Source: DATFQI01 sp963831105
Lineage (GTDB): Bacteria; Actinomycetota; Thermoleophilia; Solirubrobacterales; Solirubrobacteraceae
Assembly: GCA_963831105.1 (NCBI GenBank)
Contig: CAWHOS010000009.1
Location: 62,001-126,000 of the forward strand
Direction of reading: 5' to 3'
Length of the DNA stretch: 64,000 nt
Shown: positions 8,632 to 18,899 of the stretch, piece by piece
Layout of the letters: every line of letters starts with the position of its first letter
Position numbering within the stretch: the stretch's first letter is position 1
Notes under the pieces: model-generated
What the model saw: the letters and a program-made list of their open reading frames with translations, nothing else
The model's database searches: none
Told to the model about the DNA's origin: nothing
Translations under genes and position numbers: made by a program

Positions 8632-10067
8632 CAGCCGCGCATCCGGATACGGCGCTCGCGCACCGCCACCAGCGGGCCGCACGGCGCCAGCTGGCGGCAC
8701 TGCTCGGGCCAGGCGGGGGAGACGAGCGCGCGCGCCTTGGCCTTCTTCTTGCGCACCTTGGCCTGCTTGGCCTTCTCGCGCTTGCGGTGCAGCGCGCCGC
8801 GGCTCGAGCGCCGTCAGCGAGCGGTTGCCGGTCAGGTAGAGGTTCACGCCGTCGGAGACGATCGGGTCGTAGGCGCCGATCGGGTAGCGGAACGCGAGCT
8901 TGCCGCTGCCGACCTTCAGCCCGACGGTGACCGCGCGGCCGAGGTCCGCGTAGTAGACGACGTCGCCGACGATCGTCGGCGAGCCGGAGATCTTGCCGCC
9001 AGAGCGGTGGGTCCAGCGGACCTTGCCCGAGCGGGCGTCGAGCGCGTAGAAGGTGCCGTCGTAGGAGCCGAAGAAGACCATCGGCCCGCGGCCCTCGACG
9101 TTCTTGATGGCGGCCGAGGAGTACACGTAGCGGCCGGTCTGGTGGGCCCAGGCGATGCGCCCGTCCTTGGCGGAGAGCGAGTACGCGCGGCCGTCGGTGG
9201 CGCCGATGTAGACGCGCCCGTAGGCGACGGCCGCGGTCGCGTAGAAGTTGCCGCCGCGCAGCCCGCCGGCCGCGCGCTTGCTCCAGATCCGCGCCCCGTC
9301 GCGCGCCCGCACGGCGTGCACGGAGCCGCCGTAGGCGCCGAAGAACAGGATCCCGTCGTCCGACAGCGTCGGGCTGCCCTTGATCGCGCCGCCGGCGCCG
9401 GTAGGTCCAGTCCTGCTTGCCCGACTTCGCGTCCAGCGCGTACAGCGTGCCGCCCTCGGAGCCGAAGAACACGCGCCCGTTGTGGACCAGCGGGGACGAC
9501 TCGCTGCGGCTCGAGAGCGACTTGGACCAGAGGATCTTGCCGTCGCGGAAGCGCAGGCAGACGATCCGGCCGTTGCCCGAGCCCTTCGAGCGCTCCAGCA
9601 GCGTGACGTAGACGCGGCCGTCCTCGATCGCCGGCGTGGAGGCCGACAGGCTGCCGAGCTTGCGCGCCCACAGCTTCTTGCCGCCCTCGAGCTTGCGCGA
9701 GACCAGCCGCGCGTCGTCGGAGAGCTGCAGGATGCGGCCCTGGGAGATCGCGGGCGGGAACTCGGTCAGCGCCGAGGCCTTGTGCTTCCACTTGGCGCGG
9801 TACGGCCCGCGGATCGGCTTCGCCGGGTCGAAGTTGCGGTTGTGGTCCTTCGTGTAGCCGTAGCGCGGCCAGCGGAAGTTGCTGGGCTTCTGCGGCTTGG
9901 CCTTCTTCGCCTTCGGTCCCGGCGTCGGCTCGGCGTCGATGAACGGCACGTCCGGGTTGGAGATGTCGCCCGGCTTCTTGAGCACGAGGAAGTACGCCGC
10001 GGCGGCGCCGGCGGCGCCGAGGGCGAGCGATCGATGGCAGCGACGATCGTCACCTTGCGGGAAGGCA
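8631..10067 (-). CDS. PQQ-type beta-propeller protein, membrane-anchored
   Basis: N-terminal basic stretch and one hydrophobic helix (ALGAAGAAAAYFLVL), then repeated propeller blades with the W/aromatic pattern: GKKLWARKLG, DGKILWSKSLSSR, GARIWSKRAAGG, DGRIAWAHQTGRYVYSS, SGKVRWTHRSGGKISGSP. These are PQQ-enzyme-like (BamB-like) repeats without a recognisable dehydrogenase active site, so a scaffold or binding role outside the membrane is more likely than catalysis. Frame breaks near 10030, 9400 and 8806. GTG 10067 is the likely start. It neighbours the polysaccharide locus. Confidence 0.75.
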
Positions 10068-10090
10068 CCGCGTCAAGGGTAGGAACCCCG

Positions 10091-11670
10091 TCAGACGGCG
10101 ACGGTGGCGCGGTCGCGCCGGGAGAGCGCGGGCGCGCGCGCCGCCAGGGCACCGGCGAGCGCGAGCAGCGTCCAGGAGAGGGGGTCCTCGAGGAACGCCG
10201 CGTACACGAGGGTGTGCAGCACGAGCGCGCAGAACGCCGCGGCCACCGCGGCGGCCGCGACCGCCTCGATCCCCGGCGTCCGCCGTGCGCACCCGCGCCC
10301 GCACGCCCGGAGAACACGAGCCGCAGCGCCGCGACCATCAGCGCGAGGTAGGCGAGCAGGCCGATGATGCCCTGCTCGGCGGCGACCGTGAGCGGGATCG
10401 TGTGCGAGACCGCCGCCACCCGCTCGGAGCGCACGCCCTCGCGCGCCCGGTAGCGCTCGGCGAAGGCGCCGGAGCCGAAGCCCCAGACGGGCCGGTCGCG
10501 CGCCATCGACAGCGCGCCGCTGACGAGGTCGAAGCGCCCGCTGGTGGCCTTGTCCAGCGACGCCGTCGAGCGCGTGTCGATCTCCAGCGAGCCGGGCGCG
10601 AGCAGCACGACGGCGACCGCGAGCGCGGCCAGCACCGCGATCGCGCCCAGCACCGGCACGCGGCTTCCAGCGCAGCACGCCGAGCACGGCCAGGCCGCCG
10701 AGCAGCGCGGCGAAGCTCGACTGCGACAGCGAGAGCACGAGCCCGGCCCACAGCACGCCCGAGCGCGCAGCGTCACCAGCACCGCGGTGCGGCGCTCGCG
10801 GCTCCAGACGAGCGTCGCGGCCAGCGCGATCATCGTCAGCGCCAGGAAGCGCCCGTAGATGTTGGGGTCGAAGAACAGCGAGTTGACCCGGAAGTACGGC
10901 TTGAGGTCGTTGGCCTCCTGGACCTTCGCGTTGGAGAGCAGCAGGTGGCCCGTGGCGTACTCGTAGAAGCCGACCGCGGCGAACAGCGACGCGCCAGGCC
11001 GGTCAGACGAGCCAGAAGCGCGTGGCGCAGCCGCACGGCGCTCCAGTCGACGTCGAGCAGCAGCCGGAACAGGACCGCGAACGGCGCGTAGAACAGGCAG
11101 ACGTTCTTGAGCGCGACCGTCGAGGTCGGTCGAGTAGACGGCCTGCACGCGCGTAGAGGACGACGAACGCCGGCGAGCGCGATCTGCACGTGGCGCAGCG
11201 CGCGCGGCACTGGGCGCTCGGCGACGTCGAGCGCCTCCGGGCCCGTGCCGCGGCCGCAGCCAGCGCCACGCCTCGGCCAGCGCGCCGGCCGCGATCACGC
11301 CGTAGAGCGGCACCAGCAGGCTCGCGGTCTCCGTGCCGAGCGTCAGCGGCACGCGGAACGGGATCGCGCCCGAGCGCGAGCAGCCCGATCAGGCGCCGGG
11401 CCGCCGGTAGCAGCAGCGCGGCGAGGACGCCGAGCGCGACCAGCGCCGGCCACGGCGCCGCCGGCCAGCACGGCCGCTCCGCCCGGCAGCTCGTCGCCGG
11501 CCAGCGTGGCCACCGCCAGGCCGGAGAAGCCGAGCGCGGCGAGCATCGCGGCCGCCCGCTGGCGCGGGTCGCGTGCACAGCAGGACCGCGGCGGCGGCGG
11601 CCGCCGCGGCGAGCACCGCCGCGCCCTGGAGGACCGGCGCCACCGCGAGGACCACGAACACGGCGGCCAC
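10091..11670 (-). CDS. O-antigen ligase/polymerase-like polytopic membrane protein, heavily frame-disrupted
   Basis: Pieces in all three minus frames assemble into one polytopic protein of about 520 residues. It begins with a hydrophobic run (VFVVLAVAPVLQGAAVLAAA). The Wzy/WaaL signature region reads GFYEYATGHLLLSN, LFFDPNIYGRFLALTMI and RPVWGFGSGAFAERYR, followed by VSHTIPLTVAAEQGIIGLLAY, the family's usual H-N/I-x-L-E-x-GxxGL region. Such proteins join or polymerise lipid-linked glycans at the outer membrane face. At least eight one-base breaks are needed, the worst case in the window. Divergent from the GT-C gene, with 41 bases between starts. Confidence 0.72.
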
Positions 11671-11711
11671 CTTACCCGGCGCGTGACTGCCGCGCTATCG
11701 TCGCGCGCGCG

Positions 11712-13142
11712 ATGACCACGCGCTACGCCGCCTCGCGCCCGCCGCGGCGACCTCCGTGGTCGTCGCGTCGCTGCTCGACCTGTCTACGGGCCGTGGTTCC
11801 TCAACTACGACGCCCGCTACGCGCTGCTGTGGGCGCAGGACCTCGCGCAACGGCCACGCGCCGGAGTACGAGGCCGACTTCGCGCCGACGCCGCACCCGC
11901 TGCAGACGGCGTTCGGGCTGCTCGCGCTGCCGTTCGGGGCGCGCATCCGACGACGTGCTCACGTTCGCCACGCTGCTCGCGTTCGGCGCGCTCGTGTACC
12001 TGGCCTTCGCGCTCGGGCGCGAGCTGTTCTCGCCCTGGGTGGGCGTGGTGGCGGCGCTCGTCGTGCTCACCCGCCCCGCGCTCGAGCGCGACGCGCTGCT
12101 GGCCTACCAGGACGTGCCGTTCGCGGCGCTCGTGGTCGGCGCCGTGCTGCTGGAGGCGCGCACGAGCCGCGCCGCGGCGCGCCGGTGCTGGCGCTGCTCG
12201 CCGTGGCGGGCCTGCTGCGGCCGGAGGCGTGGGTGCTCGCCGGCCTCTACGTGCTCTGGTCTGTGGCCGCGACCGCGACGCCCGCCGGCCGCGTGGCCGC
12301 GCGTCGCCCTGGCGGCGCGTCGGCGCCGCGTGATCTGGGCCGCGACGGACTGGGCGGTGACCGGCGACCCGCTGCACTCCCTGCACGGCACGGCCGACCT
12401 CGCGATCGCCAACGACCGCCGCCGCACCATCGCCGACGTGCCCTACTGGACCGCGCAGTACTTCGGCTACGCGCTGCGCGAGCCGCTCGTGCTCGGCGTC
12501 CCGATCGGCCTCGCGTTCGCGTGGTTCCACGCCCGCCGCCAGGCGGTGCTGCCGCTCGCCGTGGTGGCCGCGATGGTCGCCGTGTTCGCGATCGGCCCGA
12601 TCTTCGGGCTGCCGCTGATCCGCCGCTACATCGCCACGCCCGCCGTCCTGCTGGCGCTCTTCTACGGGCTGGCGGTGGCGGGCTGGGCGATGCTCCCGCG
12701 CGACCCGCGCGCGCACGGGCTGGATGGCCGCGGGCGCCGTCGCGGTGCTGCTGTCGATCGCCTACCTGCCGTGGCACTACGACCTGCTGGCCACGGTCGA
12801 GCGCCGCATCGACAAGGACGGCGTGCTCTACGGCGACCTCCAGCAGGCGATGGAGGCGCCCGCAGGTGCGGGCCGCCTTCGAGGCCTGCCCGGAGCTCAC
12901 GGCCGGCGACCACCGTCCGATGCCCTACGCGCGCTTCTGGCTGGACGGCGCGCCCGGCAGCGTCTCGACCGTCGAGCGCGGCGCCAGCCCGATGGGCAAG
13001 CTGCTGCTGATGCCGGTCAAGGGCCCGACGACCCGCCGCATCTACCCGCCGAAGGTCTTCCCGAAGGTCGCGACGCCCGAGGCGTTGCACGACGATCTAC
13101 GCGAACCGCTCGTGGCGCGTCAGCGCCGCGCCCGGGCTGCGG

Positions 13143-13146
<4 letters not shown>
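11712..13146 (+). CDS. GT-C-type polytopic glycosyltransferase, heavily frame-disrupted
   Basis: Frames combined give a membrane protein of about 475 residues. The first periplasmic loop has the GT-C acidic motif region (NYDARYALLWAQDLA, then EADFAPTPHPLQTAFGLLALPFG), followed by about ten hydrophobic helices (LLAFGALVYLAFALG, WVGVVAALVVL, LPLAVVAAMVAVFAIG). The C-terminus is soluble (ARFWLDGAPGS, MGKLLLMPVKGPTTRRIYPPKVFPK). Such enzymes use polyprenyl-phosphate sugars outside the membrane. At least six breaks; the exact 3' end is uncertain and abuts the convergent ABC ATPase gene. Confidence 0.68.
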
Positions 13147-13906
<760 letters not shown>

Positions 13907-13929
<23 letters not shown>

Positions 13930-14801
13930 GCTCCCGGGAGACGAAGAACAGCCCGCCGACGACGAAGATCCCGAACGACCACGCCGCGGCCAGCCGAGCG
14001 CTCCGGCTCCGGGTTCCGGCCGCCGACGATCACGTCGCTCCACGCCGTCAGCAGCCCGCCGAGCGGGTTGACGTAGAGGATCCACTCCAGCCCCTCGGGC
14101 ACCTCGTGCGCGTAGTAGAGGACGGGCGAGGCGTAGAGCCAGACGCGCAGGAAGTACGGCAGGAAGTTCTTGACGTCGCGGAAGTAGACCTGCAGCGCGG
14201 AGACGAGCATCGCCGCGCCCGCGGCCATCACGAACATCAGGCCGATCAGCGGCACGATCCACAGCAGGTGCAGGTCCACCGGCAGCCCGGCGATGATGTG
14301 CACCGGGACGTAGATGATCAGCGTGGGCACGAAGCGCACGAACGCCGTGATCACGCTCGACAGCGGCAGCAGCGCGCGCGGGAACGCCGTGTTGAGGATC
14401 AGCCGCCCGCCGCCGGTCACGGACTTGACCGACAGCCGGATCGAGTCCGAGATGAAGTAGTAGGCGAACAGCCCGGCCAGCAGGTGGGCGAAGAAGTCGA
14501 TGCCGCGCGAGCCCGAGCCGCGCAGGATGTAGACGAGCAGGAAGTAGACGCCCGCCAGCATCAGCGGGTTGAGCACCAGCCACAGCTGCCCGAAGACGGT
14601 GTTGAAGTGCTGCGCGCGCAGGTTGGTGCGCGACATCTCGCGGGCGAACTCGCGCCGGCGCCACAGCTCGCGCACGTACGGCCGCAGCGGCGGGATGCCG
14701 ATCTTGTGCGGCTCGTAGACGTGCCGCTCGGAGGTGAACTCGTCGTCCTCGCGCACGGGCGCGGCAGGCTGCTGGGAAGCGGGGAGCGGACGACAAGGCA
14801 C
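13907..14801 (-). CDS. ABC polysaccharide/teichoic-acid exporter, permease subunit (Wzm/TagG type)
   Basis: About 297 residues of the ABC-2 type: cytoplasmic N-terminus (EPHKIGIPPLRPYVRELW, then REFAREMSRTNLRAQHFNTV), then six helices including LWLVLNPLMLAGVYFLLVYI, PLIGLMFVMAAGAAMLVSAL and FGIFVVGGLFFVSRER. The motif YFRDVKNFLPYFLRVWLYAS is characteristic of Wzm/TagG. It ends FAVRL at TGA 13907-13909 after repair of one insertion near 13993. GTG 14801 is the chosen start; other GTG codons are possible. Partner of the ATPase downstream. Confidence 0.87.
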
Positions 14802-14815
14802 GGAGAGGCTAGCCG

Positions 14816-15680
14816 CTACATGATGGGAGGCCGCCCGGCCCGCGTCATCCGCCACATCGTCTTCACGCGCAGCGGCTTGCGGGGTCCGCAGGGGCCGCGC
14901 AGCCCGTCGCGGTAGCCGCGCGCGGCCTCGCGCAGCTTGGCGCGCGAGCGCCACAGCAGCGGCAGGGTGCGCAGGGCGAAGCGAGAGCACGTAGAGCACC
15001 GCCGAGCGGGCAGCGGCAGGTTGCGCCGCGCGAGCCACACGCGGTTGCGCGCGCCGTGGTAGGCGGAGTAGTCGTGCGGGGCGGTCGCGTAGACGGGATG
15101 GGTGGCCGCGATGTCGCCGGCGTAGAGCACGCGGGCGCCCGTGTCGAGCACGCGCCAGGCGAGGTCGATCGCCCTCGTGGGCGAAGCGGAACTCGGCCGG
15201 CCAGCCGCCGACCTGCTCGAAGACGGCCCGCGGCATCGCCACCGCGCCCTCCCAGACGGCGGTGACGTCGCTGGGGCGCGCCGGGTCGCCGACCCGCAGC
15301 CGCGGCACCCAGTCGCGCGGCGGCACGCCCGGGCCGGCGGGCGCCACGCGCAGCTGCAGCAGCCCCACGTCCGGCTCGACCACGAAGCGGGCCTCGACGC
15401 GGGCGAGCGCGTCGGTGCCCGGCAGCCGCGCGTCGTCGTCGAGGAAGAACAGCAGCTCGCCGGAGACCGCGCCCACGCCCGCGTTGCGCCCGCCCGGGAT
15501 GCCGGCGTCCTGCTCCAGGTGCACGGTCTTCACGCCGTCGGGGAGCCCGGCGGGGTCCCAGCCGTTGCCGACGACCACGACGTCGAGCTCGACGCCGCGC
15601 TGGGCCAGCAGGGAGCCGACCGCCGCCGCCAGCTCGGCGGGCCGGCGGCCCTGGGTGAGCACGACGGCGCCGACGCTCAT
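14816..15680 (-). CDS. Family 2 glycosyltransferase
   Basis: GT-A fold, inverting, nucleotide-sugar-dependent, cytoplasmic. N-terminal nucleotide strand MSVGAVVLTQGRRPAEL, GNGWDP, and the acceptor/metal motif LLFFLDDDARL (DDD as DxD). The region IPGGRNAGVG and VFEQVGGWPAEF are typical of rhamnosyl/galactofuranosyl-like GT2 enzymes. ATG 15680 overlaps the stop of the CDP-alcohol transferase upstream (ATGA). Breaks at about 15173 and two compensating ones near 14986-15012, where the other frame reads RSAVLYVLS. Likely adds sugars to the polymer exported by the adjacent ABC pair. Confidence 0.83.
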
Positions 15681-16451
15681 CGCAGCCGCTGCGAGCTCAG
15701 GATCGCCGCGAGCCGCCCGACCACGATCAGCGCCGCGACCGGCACGAGCACGGTGACGAGCACTCGCGTGACCTCGAGCCCGCCGGCGATCTCGTCGCCG
15801 ATCGCGGCGGCCAGCGCCAGGAAGGAGAACTCGATCGCCACGAAGGCGCGGAAGAACGGGGCGAACGACAGCGCCCGCCGCAGCCGCGCGAGGCCCGGCC
15901 TGGCGCGGCGCGGCGACGGCGGCGGTGTCCTCGACCACCGGCAGCCCCGCCTCGGCGCGCGCGACGTAGACCAGCGCGGACACCACGCGCACGAGCAGCA
16001 CGAGCATCGCGATCAGCAGGCCGAGGTCGGTCCAGCCGCCGATCGAGTCCCAGCCGCCGTCGGCGCGGATCGCGAGCGCGACGGGCAGCGCGGCCTCCGT
16101 GACGTTGTGCGCCAGCCGGTCGAGGAAGATGCCGGCCGGGGAGGAGACGCCGCGCCAGCGGGCCAGCTCGCCGTCGGAGCAGTCGAGCAGCAGCTGGAGC
16201 TGGATCAGCACGCACCAACGCGACGGCGGGCCACAGCCCCGGCAGGGTGAGGACCGCCGCGCCGCGCCAGCCCGACGAGGATCATCAGCCACGTCACGCC
16301 GTTGGGCGTGAGCCGCGTCGCGGATCAGCAGCCGCGTCAGGTACGGCGAGAAGCGCCGCATGTAGAGCTTCCCGGCCCAGTGCTCGCCGCTGTTGCGCGC
16401 GAAGATCGAGTCGGGCTGCGTGCGCACCCGCAGCTCGTCGATCGAGAGCAT
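15677..16451 (-). CDS. CDP-alcohol phosphatidyltransferase-family membrane protein (variant motif)
   Basis: Polytopic enzyme of the family that displaces CMP from a CDP-alcohol. The signature reads LDCSDGELARWRGVSSPAGI then FLDRLAHNVTE: D-x2-D-G-x2-A-R-x8-G-x3-D-x3-His. The last position, normally Asp and thought to act as base, is His here. Helices include LGLLIAMLVLLVRVVSALVYVA. Frame breaks near 16310, 16215 and 15905. ATG 16451; stop overlaps the GT2 start. It lies one gene from a glycerol-1-phosphate dehydrogenase, so glycerol phosphate or a relative could be acceptor. Activity should be treated as unproven because of the His. Confidence 0.78.
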
Positions 16452-16464
16452 CAGTGGCCCCCAC

Positions 16465-17520
16465 TCAGCCGTAGGCCTCGGCGAACGCCCGCACCCGCTC
16501 GAGCGCGCCGGCGTCGTCGAGCTCGAGGTGCTCGAGGATCGTGTAGCGGTCGGGGCGGGTCAGCGGCGCGTGCACGACGGCCTGCGCGAACTGCTGCTCG
16601 GTCAGGCCGAGGTCCGCGGGGGTGCGCGGGAGGCCGTGGCGCGCCAGGCACGTGCCGATGCCCGAGGCGAGCCCCTCCTCGCCGCGCAGGTAGGCCGTGA
16701 ACAGGCTCGCGGCGCCGGCCAGCTCGCCGTGGGCCGCGGTGCCGGGGAAGAGGTGGTCGATCGCGTGCAGGATCTCGTGGTCGCCGCCGCTGCAGGGCCG
16801 CGAGGAGCCGGCCGTGGCCATCGCCAGCCCGCTCAGCACGAGCGCCTCGGCGAGCGCGATCAGGAACTCGTCGTCGTCGATGCCGTCCTCGCGGTGCACG
16901 ATCGAGGTCGCGGCGGTGCGCGCGAACGTCACCGCGACGCCGTCGACCGTCTCGCCGCGCACGCGCTCGGCCAGCCGCCAGTCCGCGATCGCCGACAGGT
17001 TGGAGACCACGTCGCCGACGCCGCCGCGGCGCAGCGCCGGGTCGCTGCGGCGCACGTAGTCGAGGTCGACCATCACCGCGATCGGCATCTGCACGCCGTA
17101 GGAGCCCTTGCGCCCGTGGTCCTCGAGCGAGGCGACGGGGGAGGCGAGGCCGTCGTGGGCGAGGGAGGTGGCGACCGCCACCATCGGCAGGCCGGACAGG
17201 CTGGCGGCGTACTTGGCGAGGTCCAGCGTGCGCCCGCCGCCGATCCCGACCAGCGCGTCGTAGAAGCCCTCGCGCAGGCGCCGGGCGAGCTTCGTGGCGT
17301 CCTCGACGCCGCCCGCCTCGGTGCTCCAGAGCTCGGCGTTGTCGAGCGAGCCGCGCAGCTCCTCGGCGATCTCCTCGCCGAGGCCGGGCCCGACGACGAC
17401 GGCGACGTGGCCGCCCGCGGAGATCCGGCGGTCGGCCAGCAGCGGGGCCAGGCGCGCGACGGTGCCGGCGCCGATGTCGATGGTCAGCGGCGTGCCGACC
17501 ACGCGGGTCAGCAGTGGCAC
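16465..17520 (-). CDS. sn-Glycerol-1-phosphate dehydrogenase-like enzyme (EgsA/AraM family)
   Basis: Reduces dihydroxyacetone phosphate to sn-glycerol-1-phosphate with NAD(P)H and a bound metal. 351 residues, undisturbed frame. Motifs: nucleotide-binding GIGGGRTLDLAKYAA, TSLAHDGLASPVASL (HDG metal region), GVGDVVSNLSAIADWRLA, and SSRPCSGGDHEILHAIDHLF with a later AAHGELAG supplying metal-binding His residues. These separate it from glycerol dehydrogenase and match the archaeal/AraM branch. GTG 17520 lies 13 bases inside the nucleotidyltransferase gene, coupling the two. It would provide the archaeal-type glycerol enantiomer for the envelope polymer or lipid built here. Confidence 0.85.
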   Translation of the reverse strand: MPLLTRVVGTPLTIDIGAGTVARLAPLLADRRISAGGHVAVVVGPGLGEEIAEELRGSLDNAELWSTEAGGVEDATKLARRLREGFYDALVGIGGGRTLDLAKYAASLSGLPMVAVATSLAHDGLASPVASLEDHGRKGSYGVQMPIAVMVDLDYVRRSDPALRRGGVGDVVSNLSAIADWRLAERVRGETVDGVAVTFARTAATSIVHREDGIDDDEFLIALAEALVLSGLAMATAGSSRPCSGGDHEILHAIDHLFPGTAAHGELAGAASLFTAYLRGEEGLASGIGTCLARHGLPRTPADLGLTEQQFAQAVVHAPLTRPDRYTILEHLELDDAGALERVRAFAEAYG

Positions 17521-18244
17521 GCGACCTCCCGGGCGCGGGCGAGGTCCCGGTGGTCGTCGACCTCGACCCACGCGACCGTGCCGATCGGCGCCGTCGCGAC
17601 GCGGCCGCCGCGGTCGGCGAGCTCCTGGAAGCCGTCCTCGTAGTAGAGCTGCGGGTCCCGGTTGAACGTCGCCTCCAGCGCGCCGGCCAGCGGCCCGGCG
17701 GCGTGCGGCTCGATCAGCGTGACGCCGATGTACTCGCCCTGCGCGCTCGGCGGGGTCCAGCGCCTTGTTGATGCGGTCCAGCAGGCCGTCCTCGGTCACG
17801 TGGACCTTCATCTCCTCCTCGCCGAGCAGCTTGTGCTGGTCGAGCGCGAGCACGAGGTCGGCGGTGCCCTGCGCGTGCATGCAGCACCTCCTCGACCGAC
17901 GAGGGGTGCACCGTGTCGCCGTTGGCCAGCAGCACGCCGCGGCCGAAGTGCTCGCGCGCGCACCACAGCGAGTAGGCGTTGTTCCACTCGAGCGCCTTCG
18001 GGTTGAAGACCGTGTCGAGCAGCAGGCCGTGGCGCTCTCCCAGCGCCTCGAGGCGCTCGTCGATGCGCTCGGAGGCGAAGCCGGTGACGATCACGGCCTC
18101 CTTGAGCCCGACGGCGGCGAAGTTGCCGAGCGCGACGTCGAGGATCGTGCGGTCGCCGTCCACGGTCAGCAGCGTCTTGGGCAGCTCGGCGGTGTCCTCG
18201 CCGAGCCGGCGCCCCGCACCAGCGGCCAGCACCATCCCGATCAT
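17508..18244 (-). CDS. MobA/IPCT-like sugar- or alcohol-phosphate nucleotidyltransferase
   Basis: Activates an alcohol phosphate or sugar phosphate with NTP, probably CTP. The N-terminus LAAGAGRRLGEDTAELPKTL is the nucleotidyltransferase signature with the conserved Lys; GRGVLLANGDTVHP holds the metal-binding Asp, and the C-terminus WVEVDDHRDLARAREVA is typical of inositol-1-phosphate or choline-phosphate cytidylyltransferase-like enzymes. Breaks near 17880 and 17752; about 245 residues after repair. Neighbouring genes (G1P dehydrogenase, CDP-alcohol transferases) suggest it makes a CDP-alcohol. ATG 18244 overlaps the previous gene's stop. Confidence 0.82.
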
Positions 18245-18899
18245 TCGCCCTCACCCTCCAGTTCGTCGAACTCGCCCGCCGTCCGGCGCTCGCGCTCGAA
18301 GCGGCGCCAGGACACGACGGTCTCGGCCACGGACACGGCCCCGAGCAGGGCCGCCCAGACGTACATCGCCGCCGGCAGCGCGCCGAGCGCCAGCAGCAGC
18401 CAGGCGATGATGACGCGCCCGTCCCAGCCCGCCGCCAGCCGGTTCAGCCAGCGCGGCGGCACCTCGGCGCGGTGGCGCAGCCGGTACACGAGGTCGTAGT
18501 GGCGGTAGGTCAGCGCCGCGATCAGCGCGAACGCGGCCGGGACGGCGTCGTCGGTGGCGGCCAGCCAGGCCAGCGTCGCGTACTCGCCGAGCCGCACGAG
18601 CGACGGCACCGCCCAGTGTGAAGCTCTCCTTGCGGCCGCCGGACCGTCGTGATGCCGTGCGTCAGCAGCAGCCAGGCCACGCCGGCCGCGGTGACGGCGA
18701 GCGAGGCGTCGCCGCCCACCAGGAACGCGAGCGCGAGGATCCCGGCGGCGCCGAGCAGGAGCAGCGCCATCGCCGGTACCGGTACGGCCCGGCCGAGCGC
18801 CCGCCCGATCGCCAGCGCCACCGGCCCGTCGTCGCGGTAGACGACGACGTTGTCGGGCAGCGACGGGCGCTGCTCGGCGGGGGCGACGGTGGCGGTCAT
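18241..18899 (-). CDS. Polytopic membrane protein, possibly DUF5941-type, of the CDP-alcohol cluster
   Basis: About 219 residues with four to five hydrophobic helices: VPAMALLLLGAAGILALAFLV, LAVTAAGVAWLLLTHG, AAFALIAALTYRHYDLVYRL, VIIAWLLLALGALPAAMYV. The central YRHYDLVYRLRHR and WLNRLAAGWDGRVI suggest the membrane domain often encoded beside actinobacterial CDP-alcohol transferases (I believe DUF5941, from memory). One break near 18615. ATG overlaps the stop of the large transferase upstream and its stop overlaps the nucleotidyltransferase start, so all three are co-translated. No catalytic motif recognised. Confidence 0.62.
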
